Assembly: GCF_030655195.1 (NCBI RefSeq)
Contig: NZ_JAURWA010000055.1
Coordinates: 1-43,958 of the forward strand
Source: Patulibacter sp.
Lineage (GTDB): Bacteria; Actinomycetota; Thermoleophilia; Solirubrobacterales; Solirubrobacteraceae
Direction: 5' to 3'
DNA length: 43,958 nucleotides
The position numbers and the translations under genes were made by a program. Below the pieces are notes generated by a model. It did not search any database. It had not been told where the DNA came from and saw only the letters and a list, made by a program, of their open reading frames with translations. Positions 7,756 to 16,322 of this stretch are shown here, piece by piece. Position 1 is the first letter of the stretch; the number at the start of each line of letters is the position of its first letter.

Positions 7756-8913
7756 ATGAAGCGGACCCTGTACAGCGACGAGCACGAGGAGTTCCGGCTC
7801 TCGTTCCGGCGGTTCCTGGAGCGCGAGATCGCGCCGCACCGCGAGGAGTGGGACCGCGACCACGCCGTCCCGCACGACGCCTTCCGCGCGGCCGGGGCCG
7901 CGGGGTTCCTCGGCATGGCGGTGCCGGAGGAGCACGGGGGCGCCGGGATCGACGACTTCCGGTTCAACGCCGTCCAGGGCGAGGAGATCCAGCGGCTCGG
8001 CCTCATGGGCTTCGGCATGGGCCTGGGGCTGCACAACGACCTCTGCCTGCCCTACCTGCTCGAGTTCACGACGGACGAGCAGAAGGCGCGCTGGCTGCCG
8101 GGCGTCGTCTCGGGCGACCTGCTGCCGTCGATCGCGATGACCGAGCCGGGCACGGGGTCGGACCTGGCGAGCATCGCCACGACGGCGATCAAGGGCGACG
8201 ACGGCGCCTACCGGGTCGACGGGGCGAAGACCTTCATCTCCAGCGGCATCAGCACGAACCTCGTGATCCTCGCCGTGAAGACCGACCCGGCGGAGCGCCA
8301 CCGGGGCCTGAGCCTCGTCGTGGTCGAGGGCGACACGCCCGGCTTCGAGCGCGGGCGGCAGCTCGAGAAGATCGGCCTGCCCGCCCAGGACACGGCCGAG
8401 CTGTTCTTCTCGGATGCGCGCGTCCCGGCGGAGAACCTCCTCGGCGAAGAGGGCCAGGGCTTCCGCTACCTGTCGCGCAACCTCGCGCAGGAGCGGATGT
8501 CGATCGCGATCCAGGCCGTCGGGGCGGCGCAGGCGGCGATCGACTGGACCGTCGAGTACGTCCGGGAGCGCAAGGCGTTCGGCAAGCCGATCGGGGCGCT
8601 GCAGAACACGCGGTTCGTGCTCGCCGAGTGCCGCACCGAGACCGACGTCGCCCAGGCGTTCGTCGACGGGTGCATCGCCGAGCTCGTCGAGGGCACGCTG
8701 TCGGCGGAGGACGCCGCGAAGGCGAAGTACTGGTGCAGCGAGGTCCAGGGCCGCGTCGTCGACCGCTGCCTGCAGCTCTTCGGCGGCTACGGCTACATGA
8801 CCGAGTACCCGATCGCCCGGGCCTACCAGGACGCGCGCATCGCCCGGATCTACGGCGGGACGACCGAGATCATGAAGGAGATCATCGGCCGCTCGATGCG
8901 CCTGGAGGGCTGA
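7756..8913 (+). CDS. Acyl-CoA dehydrogenase
   Basis: The 385-residue flavoprotein introduces a double bond into an acyl-CoA. The three-domain family layout is clear: an N-terminal helical domain, the middle-domain signature AMTEPGTGSDLASI, and a C-terminal domain with ERKAFGKPIGALQNTRF and LQLFGGYGYMTEYPIAR. The C-terminal loop reads YGGTTEIMKEI, so the Glu of medium-chain enzymes is replaced by Gly. Glu246 in NLAQERMSIA is the likely catalytic base, as in long-chain and isovaleryl types. The ATG at 7756 follows GGAGAGGA, and the frame open upstream of it is not family-like. Chain length cannot be read from sequence. Confidence 0.93.
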   Translation: MKRTLYSDEHEEFRLSFRRFLEREIAPHREEWDRDHAVPHDAFRAAGAAGFLGMAVPEEHGGAGIDDFRFNAVQGEEIQRLGLMGFGMGLGLHNDLCLPYLLEFTTDEQKARWLPGVVSGDLLPSIAMTEPGTGSDLASIATTAIKGDDGAYRVDGAKTFISSGISTNLVILAVKTDPAERHRGLSLVVVEGDTPGFERGRQLEKIGLPAQDTAELFFSDARVPAENLLGEEGQGFRYLSRNLAQERMSIAIQAVGAAQAAIDWTVEYVRERKAFGKPIGALQNTRFVLAECRTETDVAQAFVDGCIAELVEGTLSAEDAAKAKYWCSEVQGRVVDRCLQLFGGYGYMTEYPIARAYQDARIARIYGGTTEIMKEIIGRSMRLEG

Positions 8914-8976
8914 GGGGCCGCGGGGCGCGGATCACGGCTCGACGGAACCGCGTCGCCTGGTGACCGACCCGCCCGG

Positions 8977-9723
8977 TCAGCTGCGGCAGCGCACGAAGGA
9001 CTCGACGACGGCGACCGGCGTGGAGTCCTGGAACGACTGGCCGCGGTAGGGCCAGCGGCCGTCCTTCGGGCACGAGGTCGTCGCGATCCAGTTCTTCGCC
9101 GTGGTGCGCAGCCGGCCCTCGATCAACGAGATCGGGGTGCCGGCGACGACCTGCAGCTCGTCCGGGATCGTGGCGGTCAGGCGGTAGCCGCCGTACTTGC
9201 CGCCCTTCTCGACGACGCCGGTGATCGGGGTGGTCACCCGGGCGGGGTTCTTCAGCACCGTGTAGAGGTAGACGCGCTTCGCGCCGCCGTTGACGAGCTG
9301 GAACGTCGGCCGGGTCTTCACCGTGTCCGCCCACGCGGTCGCGGTGCCGGAACCGGTGACGGCCTTCGCGCACTTGCCGGTCAGCCGGTCGCGGTCGTCG
9401 AGGCGGGCGCGGTCGAGCTCGGCCTTGCTGCAGCGGTACGGGTAGGACCCGCCGAGGTAGAGCGAGCCCTTCGGGAAGTCGATGATCCCCTTCTGCACGA
9501 TCGGCTTGTTCACGCCGTCGGGCCCCGACGTGCTCCAGGCGACGCTGACGTCCAGCCGCACCGACTGCGGCTTCTTCGGCGTCCCGGCCTTGTTCGGCGT
9601 GACGATCGGCTTCACCGTCAGCGTCGTCACGGCCTCGGGGGCCTGCGCGGCGGCCGGCAGGGCGGCGACGGCCAGCACGGCGACGCCGGCCAGACCGGGG
9701 ACGAGAGCTCGGGGTGTGCGCAT
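8977..9723 (-). CDS. Secreted protein of unknown function
   Basis: The 248-residue protein begins with a clear signal peptide: basic start, hydrophobic core and AAAQA cleavage context near residue 27. The mature part is beta-rich and has four Cys residues in two pairs, which could form disulfides. No family was recognised. An AGGAG ribosome binding site precedes the ATG at 9723. It is convergent with the acyl-CoA dehydrogenase and shows no operon partner. Proteins of this type, exported and lineage-restricted, recur in the window (32734, 40438). Confidence 0.75.
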   Translation of the reverse strand: MRTPRALVPGLAGVAVLAVAALPAAAQAPEAVTTLTVKPIVTPNKAGTPKKPQSVRLDVSVAWSTSGPDGVNKPIVQKGIIDFPKGSLYLGGSYPYRCSKAELDRARLDDRDRLTGKCAKAVTGSGTATAWADTVKTRPTFQLVNGGAKRVYLYTVLKNPARVTTPITGVVEKGGKYGGYRLTATIPDELQVVAGTPISLIEGRLRTTAKNWIATTSCPKDGRWPYRGQSFQDSTPVAVVESFVRCRS

Positions 9724-9826
9724 CGGGGGCTCCTGGACGGGGACGCGGGGACGCGGGGACGCGAGCCTACCCTCGGAGGGGCGGTCGCAGGGAGCCCTGG
9801 CCGGGTGGTGCGGGACGAGGCCGGCG

Positions 9827-10105
9827 TCAGCAGAGCGGGGCCGTCGCGAACGACCCGCCGACGGTGACGATCTGCTCGTCGCCCCGGGCGTCGCGCGCGG
9901 TGCACTCCCACGCGTCGTCGCGTGCGGTGCATCGGGTGATCCGCCGCTGCCCGTCCGCGCCGCCGCATCGCACGAGGGCCCGTGCGGCGGCGATCGCCTG
10001 GTCGCGGGTCAGGCCTCCGGGCGGATCGGAGCGGCCGGCGCTCACGAGCACCGCCGCGACCGGCACGGCGACGATCAGGACGAGGACGACGACGAACACG
10101 CGCAC
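9827..10105 (-). CDS. Small exported or membrane-anchored protein, cysteine-containing
   Basis: The 92-residue protein starts with a strongly hydrophobic segment (about 3-23), a signal peptide or anchor, followed by a short domain with four Cys residues (RCGGA, TRCTA, WECTA and the C-terminal PLC). This is consistent with two disulfides outside the membrane. The GTG start at 10105 is supported by TACCCT (10117-10112) exactly 6 nt upstream, a leaderless-promoter arrangement seen repeatedly here. No family recognised. Confidence 0.65.
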   Translation of the reverse strand: MRVFVVVLVLIVAVPVAAVLVSAGRSDPPGGLTRDQAIAAARALVRCGGADGQRRITRCTARDDAWECTARDARGDEQIVTVGGSFATAPLC

Positions 10106-10183
10106 GCACGCAGGGTATGCGGCGGGTCCCCGACCATCGGCATCGGGCCCGGCATCCGGCCCGGGGCGCCCCGGGCCCGGCCC

Positions 10184-10807
10184 CTACGCCCCCGCGCCGT
10201 CCCCGAACCCCTCGGCCAACCTCCCGAACGCCTCGTCGAGGAGCGACAACAGGTCGCCTCCCTCCTCGATCCAGACGCGGAAGGCGGCGGTCGAGGCGCC
10301 CAGGGCGGCCTGGGCGACGACCGCCGGCTCGAGGTCCTCCGGGCGCAGTCCGCGGCGGGCGGCGACGAACTCGGCGATCGCGTCGCACCACTCGGCGTGG
10401 CGGAGCATCGCGTGGCCCTGGAGCGCCGGGACGCTCGTGATCAGGCGCATCCTGGTGCGCAGCTCGGGCTCGGCGTCCGGGCCGTAGTCGTTGAACGCGA
10501 CGACGCTGCGGCGCAGGACCTGCATCGTCGGCTCGTCGTCCGGGGCCGCGGCGAGGGACTCGCGGAAGCGCGCGACCTGGCCGGAGAAGTCGCCCCACAC
10601 GATGTCGTTCTTGGACGGGAAGTAGCGAAACAGCGTCCGGCGGCTGATGCCCGCGGCCTTCGCGATCGCGTCGACGGTCGTCGCGTCGTAGCCATCGCGC
10701 TCGAAGAGGTCGAGCGAGACCTCGGTGATCGACAGGGCGTCGGTGGCACGCGGTCGCCCGCCGACGGCGGCGATCTCGGCGCTCGGGGGCCCGGGGGTCG
10801 ACGACAC
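10184..10807 (-). CDS. mftR: TetR-family regulator of the mycofactocin cluster (MftR-like)
   Basis: The protein is 207 residues from the GTG at 10807. The N-terminal TetR helix-turn-helix covers DGYDATTVDAIAKAAGISRR, followed by TLFRYFPSKNDIV. The C-terminal ligand domain carries ARRGLRPEDLEPAVVAQAAL. In mycobacteria MftR represses the mft genes and responds to long-chain acyl-CoAs; that role is inferred here from position, divergent from mftA. An in-frame ATG at 10897 would run across the shared promoter and add a non-family N-terminus, so the later start is chosen. GACAGT lies 7 nt before this GTG. Confidence 0.85.
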   Translation of the reverse strand: MSSTPGPPSAEIAAVGGRPRATDALSITEVSLDLFERDGYDATTVDAIAKAAGISRRTLFRYFPSKNDIVWGDFSGQVARFRESLAAAPDDEPTMQVLRRSVVAFNDYGPDAEPELRTRMRLITSVPALQGHAMLRHAEWCDAIAEFVAARRGLRPEDLEPAVVAQAALGASTAAFRVWIEEGGDLLSLLDEAFGRLAEGFGDGAGA

Positions 10808-10842
10808 GCGCCCAACTGTCCCACGAACGGTTGTCGCACCGG

Positions 10843-10874
10843 GTGCCGAAAGTTCTGGCATCGAGTGCCGAAAC
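10843..10874. promoter_or_regulatory. Putative MftR operator between mftR and mftA
   Basis: The imperfect inverted repeat GTTCTGGCA-TCGAG-TGCCGAAAC (10852-10874, 7 of 9 pairs) is a TetR-type operator candidate. GTGCCGAAA also occurs twice as a direct repeat, at 10843-10851 and 10865-10873, exactly 22 bp (two helical turns) apart. A possible mftA -10 (TATTCG, 10879-10884) follows directly, so binding would block the -35 region. Confidence 0.55.
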
Positions 10875-10923
10875 CTGGTATTCGTGTCGGGACGCACACA
10901 GCGACCACTCCCGAGAGGCAGCG

Positions 10924-11079
10924 ATGAACCCGAGCACCGACAGCACCACGAGCGTTCCGGACGAGGACGTCACGACCGAGGCCACGGCCACCGTCGAGGC
11001 CCCCGCGCCCGCCGCCCTCGTCGAGCAGGACCTCCTCGTCGAGGACGTGTCGATCGACGGCATGTGCGGCGTCTACTAG
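10924..11079 (+). CDS. mftA: Mycofactocin precursor peptide MftA
   Basis: This 51-residue peptide ends in IDGMCGVY, the invariant tail of mycofactocin precursors. The last two residues, Val50-Tyr51, are the ones MftC converts, by oxidative decarboxylation of Tyr and cross-linking to Val, into the core of the redox cofactor. The rest is an acidic, Ala/Thr/Glu-rich leader that the MftB partner recognises. The ATG at 10924 is preceded by GAGAGG with 5 nt spacing. An in-frame ATG further upstream (10831) would overlap the operator and is rejected. mftB starts 4 bp after its stop. Confidence 0.97.
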   Translation: MNPSTDSTTSVPDEDVTTEATATVEAPAPAALVEQDLLVEDVSIDGMCGVY

Positions 11080-11083
11080 TCCG

Positions 11084-11446
11084 ATGAGCACGCCGACCAT
11101 CACGTCCGCCGGCGCGGACGCCCCGACCGCGACGACGCCCGAGCAGGCGGACGTGGTGGCCCGGCGCCGCCTCGACTTCGACCCCGCCGCCGCCTGGACC
11201 CTGCACCCGCAGGTCGCCCTGCGCCCCGAGCGCTTCGGCGCGCTGGCCTACCACTTCGGCACCCGCCGGCTCTCGTTCCTGAAGAGCCCCCGGCTGCTCG
11301 CCGTCGTCGAGGCCCTGGCCGACCACCCCACCGCCGTCGACGCGCTGGAGGCCTGCGGCATCGCCCCGGCCGAGCGGCCCGCGATGGAGACCGCGCTGGC
11401 CACCCTGGCGCGCACCGACATGATCGCCCGCAGGAGCCCCGCATGA
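11084..11446 (+). CDS. mftB: Mycofactocin system chaperone MftB (RiPP recognition element)
   Basis: MftB is a 120-residue RiPP recognition element protein that binds the MftA leader and delivers it to the radical SAM enzyme MftC. The conserved part begins near residue 38 with WTLHPQVALRPERFGALAYHF and continues through the FLKSPRLLAVVEAL helix, the usual MftB pattern. The first 30 residues are a variable Thr/Ala-rich extension. The ATG overlaps nothing upstream but its stop overlaps the mftC start (ATGA), suggesting coupled synthesis. Confidence 0.94.
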   Translation: MSTPTITSAGADAPTATTPEQADVVARRRLDFDPAAAWTLHPQVALRPERFGALAYHFGTRRLSFLKSPRLLAVVEALADHPTAVDALEACGIAPAERPAMETALATLARTDMIARRSPA

Positions 11447-12888
11447 GCACCGTCCTCCCCGGCCCCACCGCCGCGAACGCCGCATCGACCCGCACCCCGA
11501 TCGACGCGGTCCTCGCGGCGTCGGCCGCCACGGCCGCTCCGGCCCACCGGCCCGTCGGCCGCCTGGTCGACGAGTTCCAGTCCGGCCTCGACGCCCCGAT
11601 CTGCCTGACGTGGGAGCTGACCTACGCCTGCAACCTGGCGTGCGTCCACTGCCTCTCCTCGTCCGGCCGCCGCGACCCGCGCGAGCTGTCGACCGCCGAG
11701 TGCAAGTCGGTCATCGACGAGCTCCAGCGGATGCAGGTCTTCTACGTGAACATCGGCGGCGGCGAGCCGACGGTGCGCAAGGACTTCTGGGAGCTCGTCG
11801 ACTACGCGACCGCCCACCAGGTCGGCGTCAAGTTCTCGACCAACGGCTCGCGCATCGACGCGGCCGTGGCGCAGAAGCTCGCCGGCTCGGACTACGTCGA
11901 CGTGCAGATCTCGCTCGACGGCGCCACCGCCGAGGTCAACGACTACGTCCGCGGGCCCGGCTCCTTCGACACGGCCATGACCGCGATGGGTCACCTGAAG
12001 GACGCGGGCTTCTCCGGCTTCAAGCTCTCCGTCGTCTGCACCCGCCAGAACATCGGCCAGCTCGACGAGTTCAAGGCGATCGCCGACCACTACGGCGCCC
12101 AGCTGCGCCTGACCCGCCTGCGCCCGTCGGGCCGCGGCGCGGACACGTGGGACGAGCTGCACCCCCTGCCGGGCCAGCAGAAGGAGCTCTACGACTGGCT
12201 CGTGGCGCACGGCGAGGACGTCCTGACGGGCGACTCGTTCTTCCACCTCGCCGCCTACGGCGACGCCCTGCCGGGCCTCAACCTCTGCGGTGCCGGGCGC
12301 GTCGTCTGCCTGATCGACCCGATCGGCGACGTCTACGCCTGCCCGTTCGCGATCCACGAGGAGTTCCTCGCCGGCAACGTGCGCTCGGAGGGCGGCTTCC
12401 AGACGGTCTGGCGCGAGTCCGAGCTCTTCCTCGAGCTGCGCGAGCCGCAGTCCGCCGGCGCGTGCAACTCGTGCCAGTTCTTCGACAAGTGCCGCGGCGG
12501 CTGCATGGCCGCGAAGTTCTTCACCGGCCTGCCGATGGACGGCCCGGACCCCGAGTGCGTGCTGGGCCACGGCGAGGAGCTCCTCAAGCAGCGCGGCGAC
12601 GCCCTGCTGCCGAAGCCGTCGATGGACCACTCGAAGACGCTGTCCAAGCGCCAGCGCCTCGAGGCCGCCGCGAAGAAGCGCGGCATCGAGCTGCCGCCCG
12701 AGGGCGCGTCCGCCGAGACCCCGCCGCTGGACCTGCGGGCGATCGCCGCCATGCCCGACAAGGCGTGCGACGAGAATCCGCTCGCCGGATTCGGATCGGC
12801 CGAGGTCGTCGACCGCGCCGCATCGGGAGGCGCGGGCGACCGCTCCGCCCTCGCCGGCTTCACCGTCCGCAACGCCCAGGAGGGCTGA
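11443..12888 (+). CDS. mftC: Mycofactocin radical SAM maturase MftC
   Basis: MftC is a radical SAM/SPASM enzyme. It decarboxylates the C-terminal Tyr of MftA and then closes a lactam with the penultimate Val. The SAM cluster motif is Cys63-x3-Cys67-x2-Cys70 (CNLACVHC). The SPASM part holds Cys residues in NLCGAG, RVVCLID, VYACPF, CNSCQFFDKCRGGC and Cys372, enough for two auxiliary clusters. At 481 residues it is longer than mycobacterial MftC (about 380-400), with about 40 extra N-terminal residues and a tail of about 109 residues after Cys372. The start overlaps mftB by ATGA. Confidence 0.97.
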   Translation: MSTVLPGPTAANAASTRTPIDAVLAASAATAAPAHRPVGRLVDEFQSGLDAPICLTWELTYACNLACVHCLSSSGRRDPRELSTAECKSVIDELQRMQVFYVNIGGGEPTVRKDFWELVDYATAHQVGVKFSTNGSRIDAAVAQKLAGSDYVDVQISLDGATAEVNDYVRGPGSFDTAMTAMGHLKDAGFSGFKLSVVCTRQNIGQLDEFKAIADHYGAQLRLTRLRPSGRGADTWDELHPLPGQQKELYDWLVAHGEDVLTGDSFFHLAAYGDALPGLNLCGAGRVVCLIDPIGDVYACPFAIHEEFLAGNVRSEGGFQTVWRESELFLELREPQSAGACNSCQFFDKCRGGCMAAKFFTGLPMDGPDPECVLGHGEELLKQRGDALLPKPSMDHSKTLSKRQRLEAAAKKRGIELPPEGASAETPPLDLRAIAAMPDKACDENPLAGFGSAEVVDRAASGGAGDRSALAGFTVRNAQEG

Positions 12889-12891
12889 GCC

Positions 12892-14079
12892 GTGGCCAGC
12901 ACCAAGGACTGGTTCGAGTCCGTCGCCGAGGCCCAGCGCCGTGCGAAGAAGCGCCTGCCCGCCTCGGTCTACGGCGCGCTGATCGCCGGGGCCGAGTCCG
13001 GCGCGACGGTCGACGACAACACCGCCGCGTTCCGCGAGCTCGGGTTCTTCCCGCGCATCGCCACCGGCCTGAACGAGCCGCGCGAGCTCGGCACGACGGT
13101 GATGGGCCAGGAGCTGTCGATGCCGGTCCTCGTGTCGCCGACCGGCGTCCAGGCCGTGCACCCCGACGGCGAGGTGGCCGTCGGTCGCGCGACCGCCGCC
13201 GCCGGCACCGCGATGGGGCTCTCGTCGTTCGCCTCGAAGTCGATCGAGGAGGTCATCAAGGCCAACCCGAAGACCTTCTTCCAGGTGTACTGGATGGGCG
13301 GCCGCGAGCGGATCGCGCAGATCCTCGGCCGGGCGAAGGCCGCCGGCGCGCCGGGCATCATCCTCACGCTCGACTGGACCTTCGCGCACCGTCGCGACTG
13401 GGGCTCGCCCGCGATCCCCGAGCACCTCGACCTGCGCGCGATGGCCAAGCTCTCGCCCGAGGTCCTGCGCCGGCCGCGCTGGCTGGCGGAGTTCGTGAAG
13501 TCCGGCGCGCTGCCCGACCTGACGGCGCCGAACATGACCCACGGCGAGGGTCCCGCACCGACGTTCTTCGGGGCGTACGGCGAGTGGATGATGACCGAGA
13601 AGCCGTCCTGGGACGACATCGCGTGGCTGCGCGAGCAGTGGGACGGCCCGTTCCTGATCAAGGGGGTCACGCATCCCGACGACGCGCGGCGCGCGGTCGA
13701 CGCGGGCGCCTCGGCGATCTCCGTCTCCAACCACGGCGGCAACAACCTCGACGGCACGCCGGCCACGATCCGCGCGCTGCCGGCCGTGGTCGACGCGGTC
13801 GGCGACGAGGTCGAGGTGCTGCTCGACGGTGGCGTCCGTCGCGGCTCCGACGTCGTCAAGGCCGTCGCCCTGGGCGCGAAGGCCGTCATGCTCGGCCGCG
13901 CCTCGCTGTGGGGGCTGGCCGCCAACGGCGAGACGGGCGTCAACAACGTGCTCGAGATCATGCGCGCGGGCATCGACGAGACCCTCGTCGGCATCGGCGT
14001 CCGGTCGATCCACGACCTGACGCCCGAGGCGGTCGTCGTGCCCGACGGGTTCGTGCGCCGCCCGACGATCACGGTCTAG
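12892..14079 (+). CDS. mftD: Mycofactocin system FMN oxidase/dehydrogenase MftD
   Basis: MftD belongs to the FMN-dependent alpha-hydroxy-acid oxidase (LldD-like) family. It oxidatively deaminates the peptide-derived pyrrolidinone to give pre-mycofactocin, the redox-active form. In 395 residues it shows the family landmarks: MPVLVSPTGVQAVHPDGEVA, the catalytic His281 in SNHGGNNLDG, and LLDGGVRRGSDVVKA for phosphate binding. SNHGGNN replaces SNHGGRQ of lactate enzymes, a change expected for MftD. The start is GTG 12892, with AGGAGGG at 12878-12884, 3 bp after the mftC stop. Confidence 0.95.
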   Translation: MASTKDWFESVAEAQRRAKKRLPASVYGALIAGAESGATVDDNTAAFRELGFFPRIATGLNEPRELGTTVMGQELSMPVLVSPTGVQAVHPDGEVAVGRATAAAGTAMGLSSFASKSIEEVIKANPKTFFQVYWMGGRERIAQILGRAKAAGAPGIILTLDWTFAHRRDWGSPAIPEHLDLRAMAKLSPEVLRRPRWLAEFVKSGALPDLTAPNMTHGEGPAPTFFGAYGEWMMTEKPSWDDIAWLREQWDGPFLIKGVTHPDDARRAVDAGASAISVSNHGGNNLDGTPATIRALPAVVDAVGDEVEVLLDGGVRRGSDVVKAVALGAKAVMLGRASLWGLAANGETGVNNVLEIMRAGIDETLVGIGVRSIHDLTPEAVVVPDGFVRRPTITV

Positions 14080-14089
14080 GGTCCGGGCG

Positions 14090-14809
14090 GTGCCGGCGCT
14101 CTCGGACCTGCGCTGGACGGAGCTCCCCGACCCGTCGGGGCTGCTGCTCGTCGTCCCGGTCGGGGCGACGGAGCAGCACGGCCCGCACCTGCCGTTCACG
14201 ACCGACACCGACATCGCGGTCGCGCTGGCCGAGGCGCTGGACCGCGAGCGGGACGGGGTGGTGGTCGCCCCGGCCGTCGCGTTCGGCTCCAGCGGCGAGC
14301 ACCAGGCGTTCCCCGGCACGCTGTCGATCGGCCGCGAGGCCACGGAGCTCCTGCTCGTCGAGCTCGGCCGCTCCGCGACGGAGACCTTCGACCGGGTGCT
14401 CTTCCTCTCGACCCACGGCGGCAACGTCGACCCGGTCCGGGGCGCGGTGGGGCTGCTGCGCCGCGAGGGCCGTGACGTCCGGGCGTGGAGCCCCCGCTGG
14501 GAGGACCTGCACGCCGGGCACGCCGAGACGTCGGTGCTGCTGGCCCTCGCGCCCGAGCGCGTCCGGGCGGACCGCGCGGTCCGCGGCGACGTCCGGCCGC
14601 TCGCCGAGGTGCTGCCGCTGCTGGCCCGGGACGGGGTGCGCCCCGTCAGCCCGACCGGCGTCCTCGGCGACGCCACCACCGCGAGCGCCGACGCCGGACG
14701 GACGCTGCTGCGCCGCGCGGCGGCGGACCTGGCCGCGTTCGTCGCACCGTGGTCCGCGGCAGCGGGCGAGACCCGCGAGCCGTCGGCGGTGGGGCGTGCC
14801 CGGAGCTGA
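14090..14809 (+). CDS. mftE: Mycofactocin creatininase-family peptidase MftE
   Basis: MftE hydrolyses the modified MftA to release the C-terminal Val-Tyr derived core. In 239 residues it has the metal-binding pattern of creatininase hydrolases: VGATEQHGPHLP (Glu28, His30), Asp39 in FTTDTD, STHGGN in the middle, and AGHAETSVLL with a further His-x-x-Glu type ligand. The start is GTG 14090, 10 bp after the mftD stop. Its 3' end overlaps mftF by 14 bp. Confidence 0.94.
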   Translation: MPALSDLRWTELPDPSGLLLVVPVGATEQHGPHLPFTTDTDIAVALAEALDRERDGVVVAPAVAFGSSGEHQAFPGTLSIGREATELLLVELGRSATETFDRVLFLSTHGGNVDPVRGAVGLLRREGRDVRAWSPRWEDLHAGHAETSVLLALAPERVRADRAVRGDVRPLAEVLPLLARDGVRPVSPTGVLGDATTASADAGRTLLRRAAADLAAFVAPWSAAAGETREPSAVGRARS

Positions 14810-16322
14810 GCCGGGGCCGGAGGTCGCGGCGTTCCCGGACGCGTTCGGGCTCGTCCTCGACGCCGCGACGTCGGTCGGGGACGGCGGGCGCGTGCTCGTC
14901 GGCGGCAGCCCGCGGCGGGTCCTGCGGCTGAGCGCCGCGGGGGGAGCGGTGGTCGCGGAGCGGCTGGCGCGCGGGCCGGTGGCGGAGGAGATGCCGATCG
15001 CCGCGGAGCATCCGACGGGCGCCCCGACCGCCCCGACCGCCGCGGCCCGCCTGGCGCGGCGCCTGGTCGACGCCGGGGTCGCGCACCCCGTCCCGCCTCC
15101 CGGGGCCGGGGACGTCCGCGACGTGACGGTCGTGATCCCGGTGCGCGACCGGGCGGCCGAGCTCGCGCGGTGCCTGCGGGCGCTCGGCGGCCACCCGCAC
15201 GTCCTGGTCGTCGACGACGGATCGGTCGACGCCGCGGGCGTCCGCGCCGCGGCGGAGGGCGCGGGCGCCGAGCTGCTGCGTCGCGACGGGTCCGGCGGTC
15301 CGGCGGCGGCGCGCAACACGGCACTGCCCCACGTCCGGACGCCGCTGGTCGCGTTCCTCGACAGCGACTGCGTCCCGCCGCCCGGCTGGCTCGCCCCGTT
15401 GGTCGCGCACCTGGAGGACCCGGCGGTGGCGGCCGTCGCGCCGCGGGTGCGGGGGATGGAGGACGGGGGCGCGTCGGCGGAGCGCCGCCCGTCCACCGTC
15501 GCCCGCTGGGGCGCCGCCCGCTCGCCGCTGGACCTCGGTCCGCGACCCGCCCGCGTCGTCCCGGGCACCGCGGTCTCCTTCGTGCCGACCGCCGCGCTGG
15601 TCGTCCGCCGGTCGGTCCTGGGCGAGGGCTTCGATCCGGCGCTGCGCCACGGCGAGGACGTCGACCTGGTCTGGCGGCTGCACGACGCCGGGCACCGCCT
15701 GCGGTACGAGCCCGCGGTCGTGGTCGGGCACGACGAGCCGGGCGCGGCGACCTCGTTCCTGGTGCGCCGGTTCCGGTACGGCACGTCCGCCGGACCGCTC
15801 GCGCGTCGCCACGGGGACCGGCTGGCGCCCCTGGTCCTCGCGCCGCGGCCCGCGGTGGCCGCGGGGCTCCTCCTCGCCGGCCGTCCTCGGGTGGCGGCGC
15901 TGCTCGTCCTCGCCGAGGCCGCGCGCGCGGAGCGGGGCCTGCGCGGACCGGGCGTCGCCCGTGGCACCGGCGCGCGTGCGGCCCTGCGCACCGCCGGCTC
16001 CACGCTCGACGGCCTGTCGCGGTCGGCGGCGATGTTCGCGCTGCCGCCGCTCGTCGGCCTGGCCGTCGCCCGCCCCGCGGCGCGCCTGCCGGTCGCCGGA
16101 CTGCTGGTCGGCGCACCGGCGGCGGAGTGGGTCCGTGCCCTCCGCGACGGCCGGACCGCCGGGCTCGATCCCGTCCGCTGGGTCCTCTGCGGGCTCGCCG
16201 ACGACGTCGCGTACGGCAGCGGCGTCTGGGCCGGGGCGGTGCGGTCGCGCGCGCCGCGGGCCGTGCTGCCGAAGGTCGTGCGGACGTCTGGGCCCTCGCG
16301 CTCGACGGGACCGGGCGGATGA
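14796..16322 (+). CDS. mftF: Mycofactocin glycosyltransferase MftF
   Basis: MftF is a GT2-family glycosyltransferase that adds the glucose chain to mycofactocin. From the GTG at 14796 it is 508 residues. The GT-A domain runs from about residue 110 (VIPVRD, 113-118) through VVDDGS, the nucleotide-sugar and metal motif DSD (189-191), and RHGEDVDLVWRLHDAGH, the typical MftF acceptor region. The N-terminal 105 residues and the hydrophobic C-terminal part (about 380-460) also fit MftF, which runs to roughly 470 residues in mycobacteria. Overlaps with mftE (14 bp) and mftG (ATGA) tie it into the operon. Confidence 0.93.
   Translation: MPGAEPGPEVAAFPDAFGLVLDAATSVGDGGRVLVGGSPRRVLRLSAAGGAVVAERLARGPVAEEMPIAAEHPTGAPTAPTAAARLARRLVDAGVAHPVPPPGAGDVRDVTVVIPVRDRAAELARCLRALGGHPHVLVVDDGSVDAAGVRAAAEGAGAELLRRDGSGGPAAARNTALPHVRTPLVAFLDSDCVPPPGWLAPLVAHLEDPAVAAVAPRVRGMEDGGASAERRPSTVARWGAARSPLDLGPRPARVVPGTAVSFVPTAALVVRRSVLGEGFDPALRHGEDVDLVWRLHDAGHRLRYEPAVVVGHDEPGAATSFLVRRFRYGTSAGPLARRHGDRLAPLVLAPRPAVAAGLLLAGRPRVAALLVLAEAARAERGLRGPGVARGTGARAALRTAGSTLDGLSRSAAMFALPPLVGLAVARPAARLPVAGLLVGAPAAEWVRALRDGRTAGLDPVRWVLCGLADDVAYGSGVWAGAVRSRAPRAVLPKVVRTSGPSRSTGPGG

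Noticed and set aside
10808..10897. ATG at 10897 as the mftR start
   Set aside because: It would make the gene span the operator and mftA promoter and add about 30 residues unlike TetR N-termini.
11248..16116. A very long open frame on the minus strand opposite the mycofactocin genes
   Set aside because: It is Arg/Ala/Pro-rich, matches no family, and lies entirely opposite genes with clear motifs. Long antisense frames are expected at about 74% GC.
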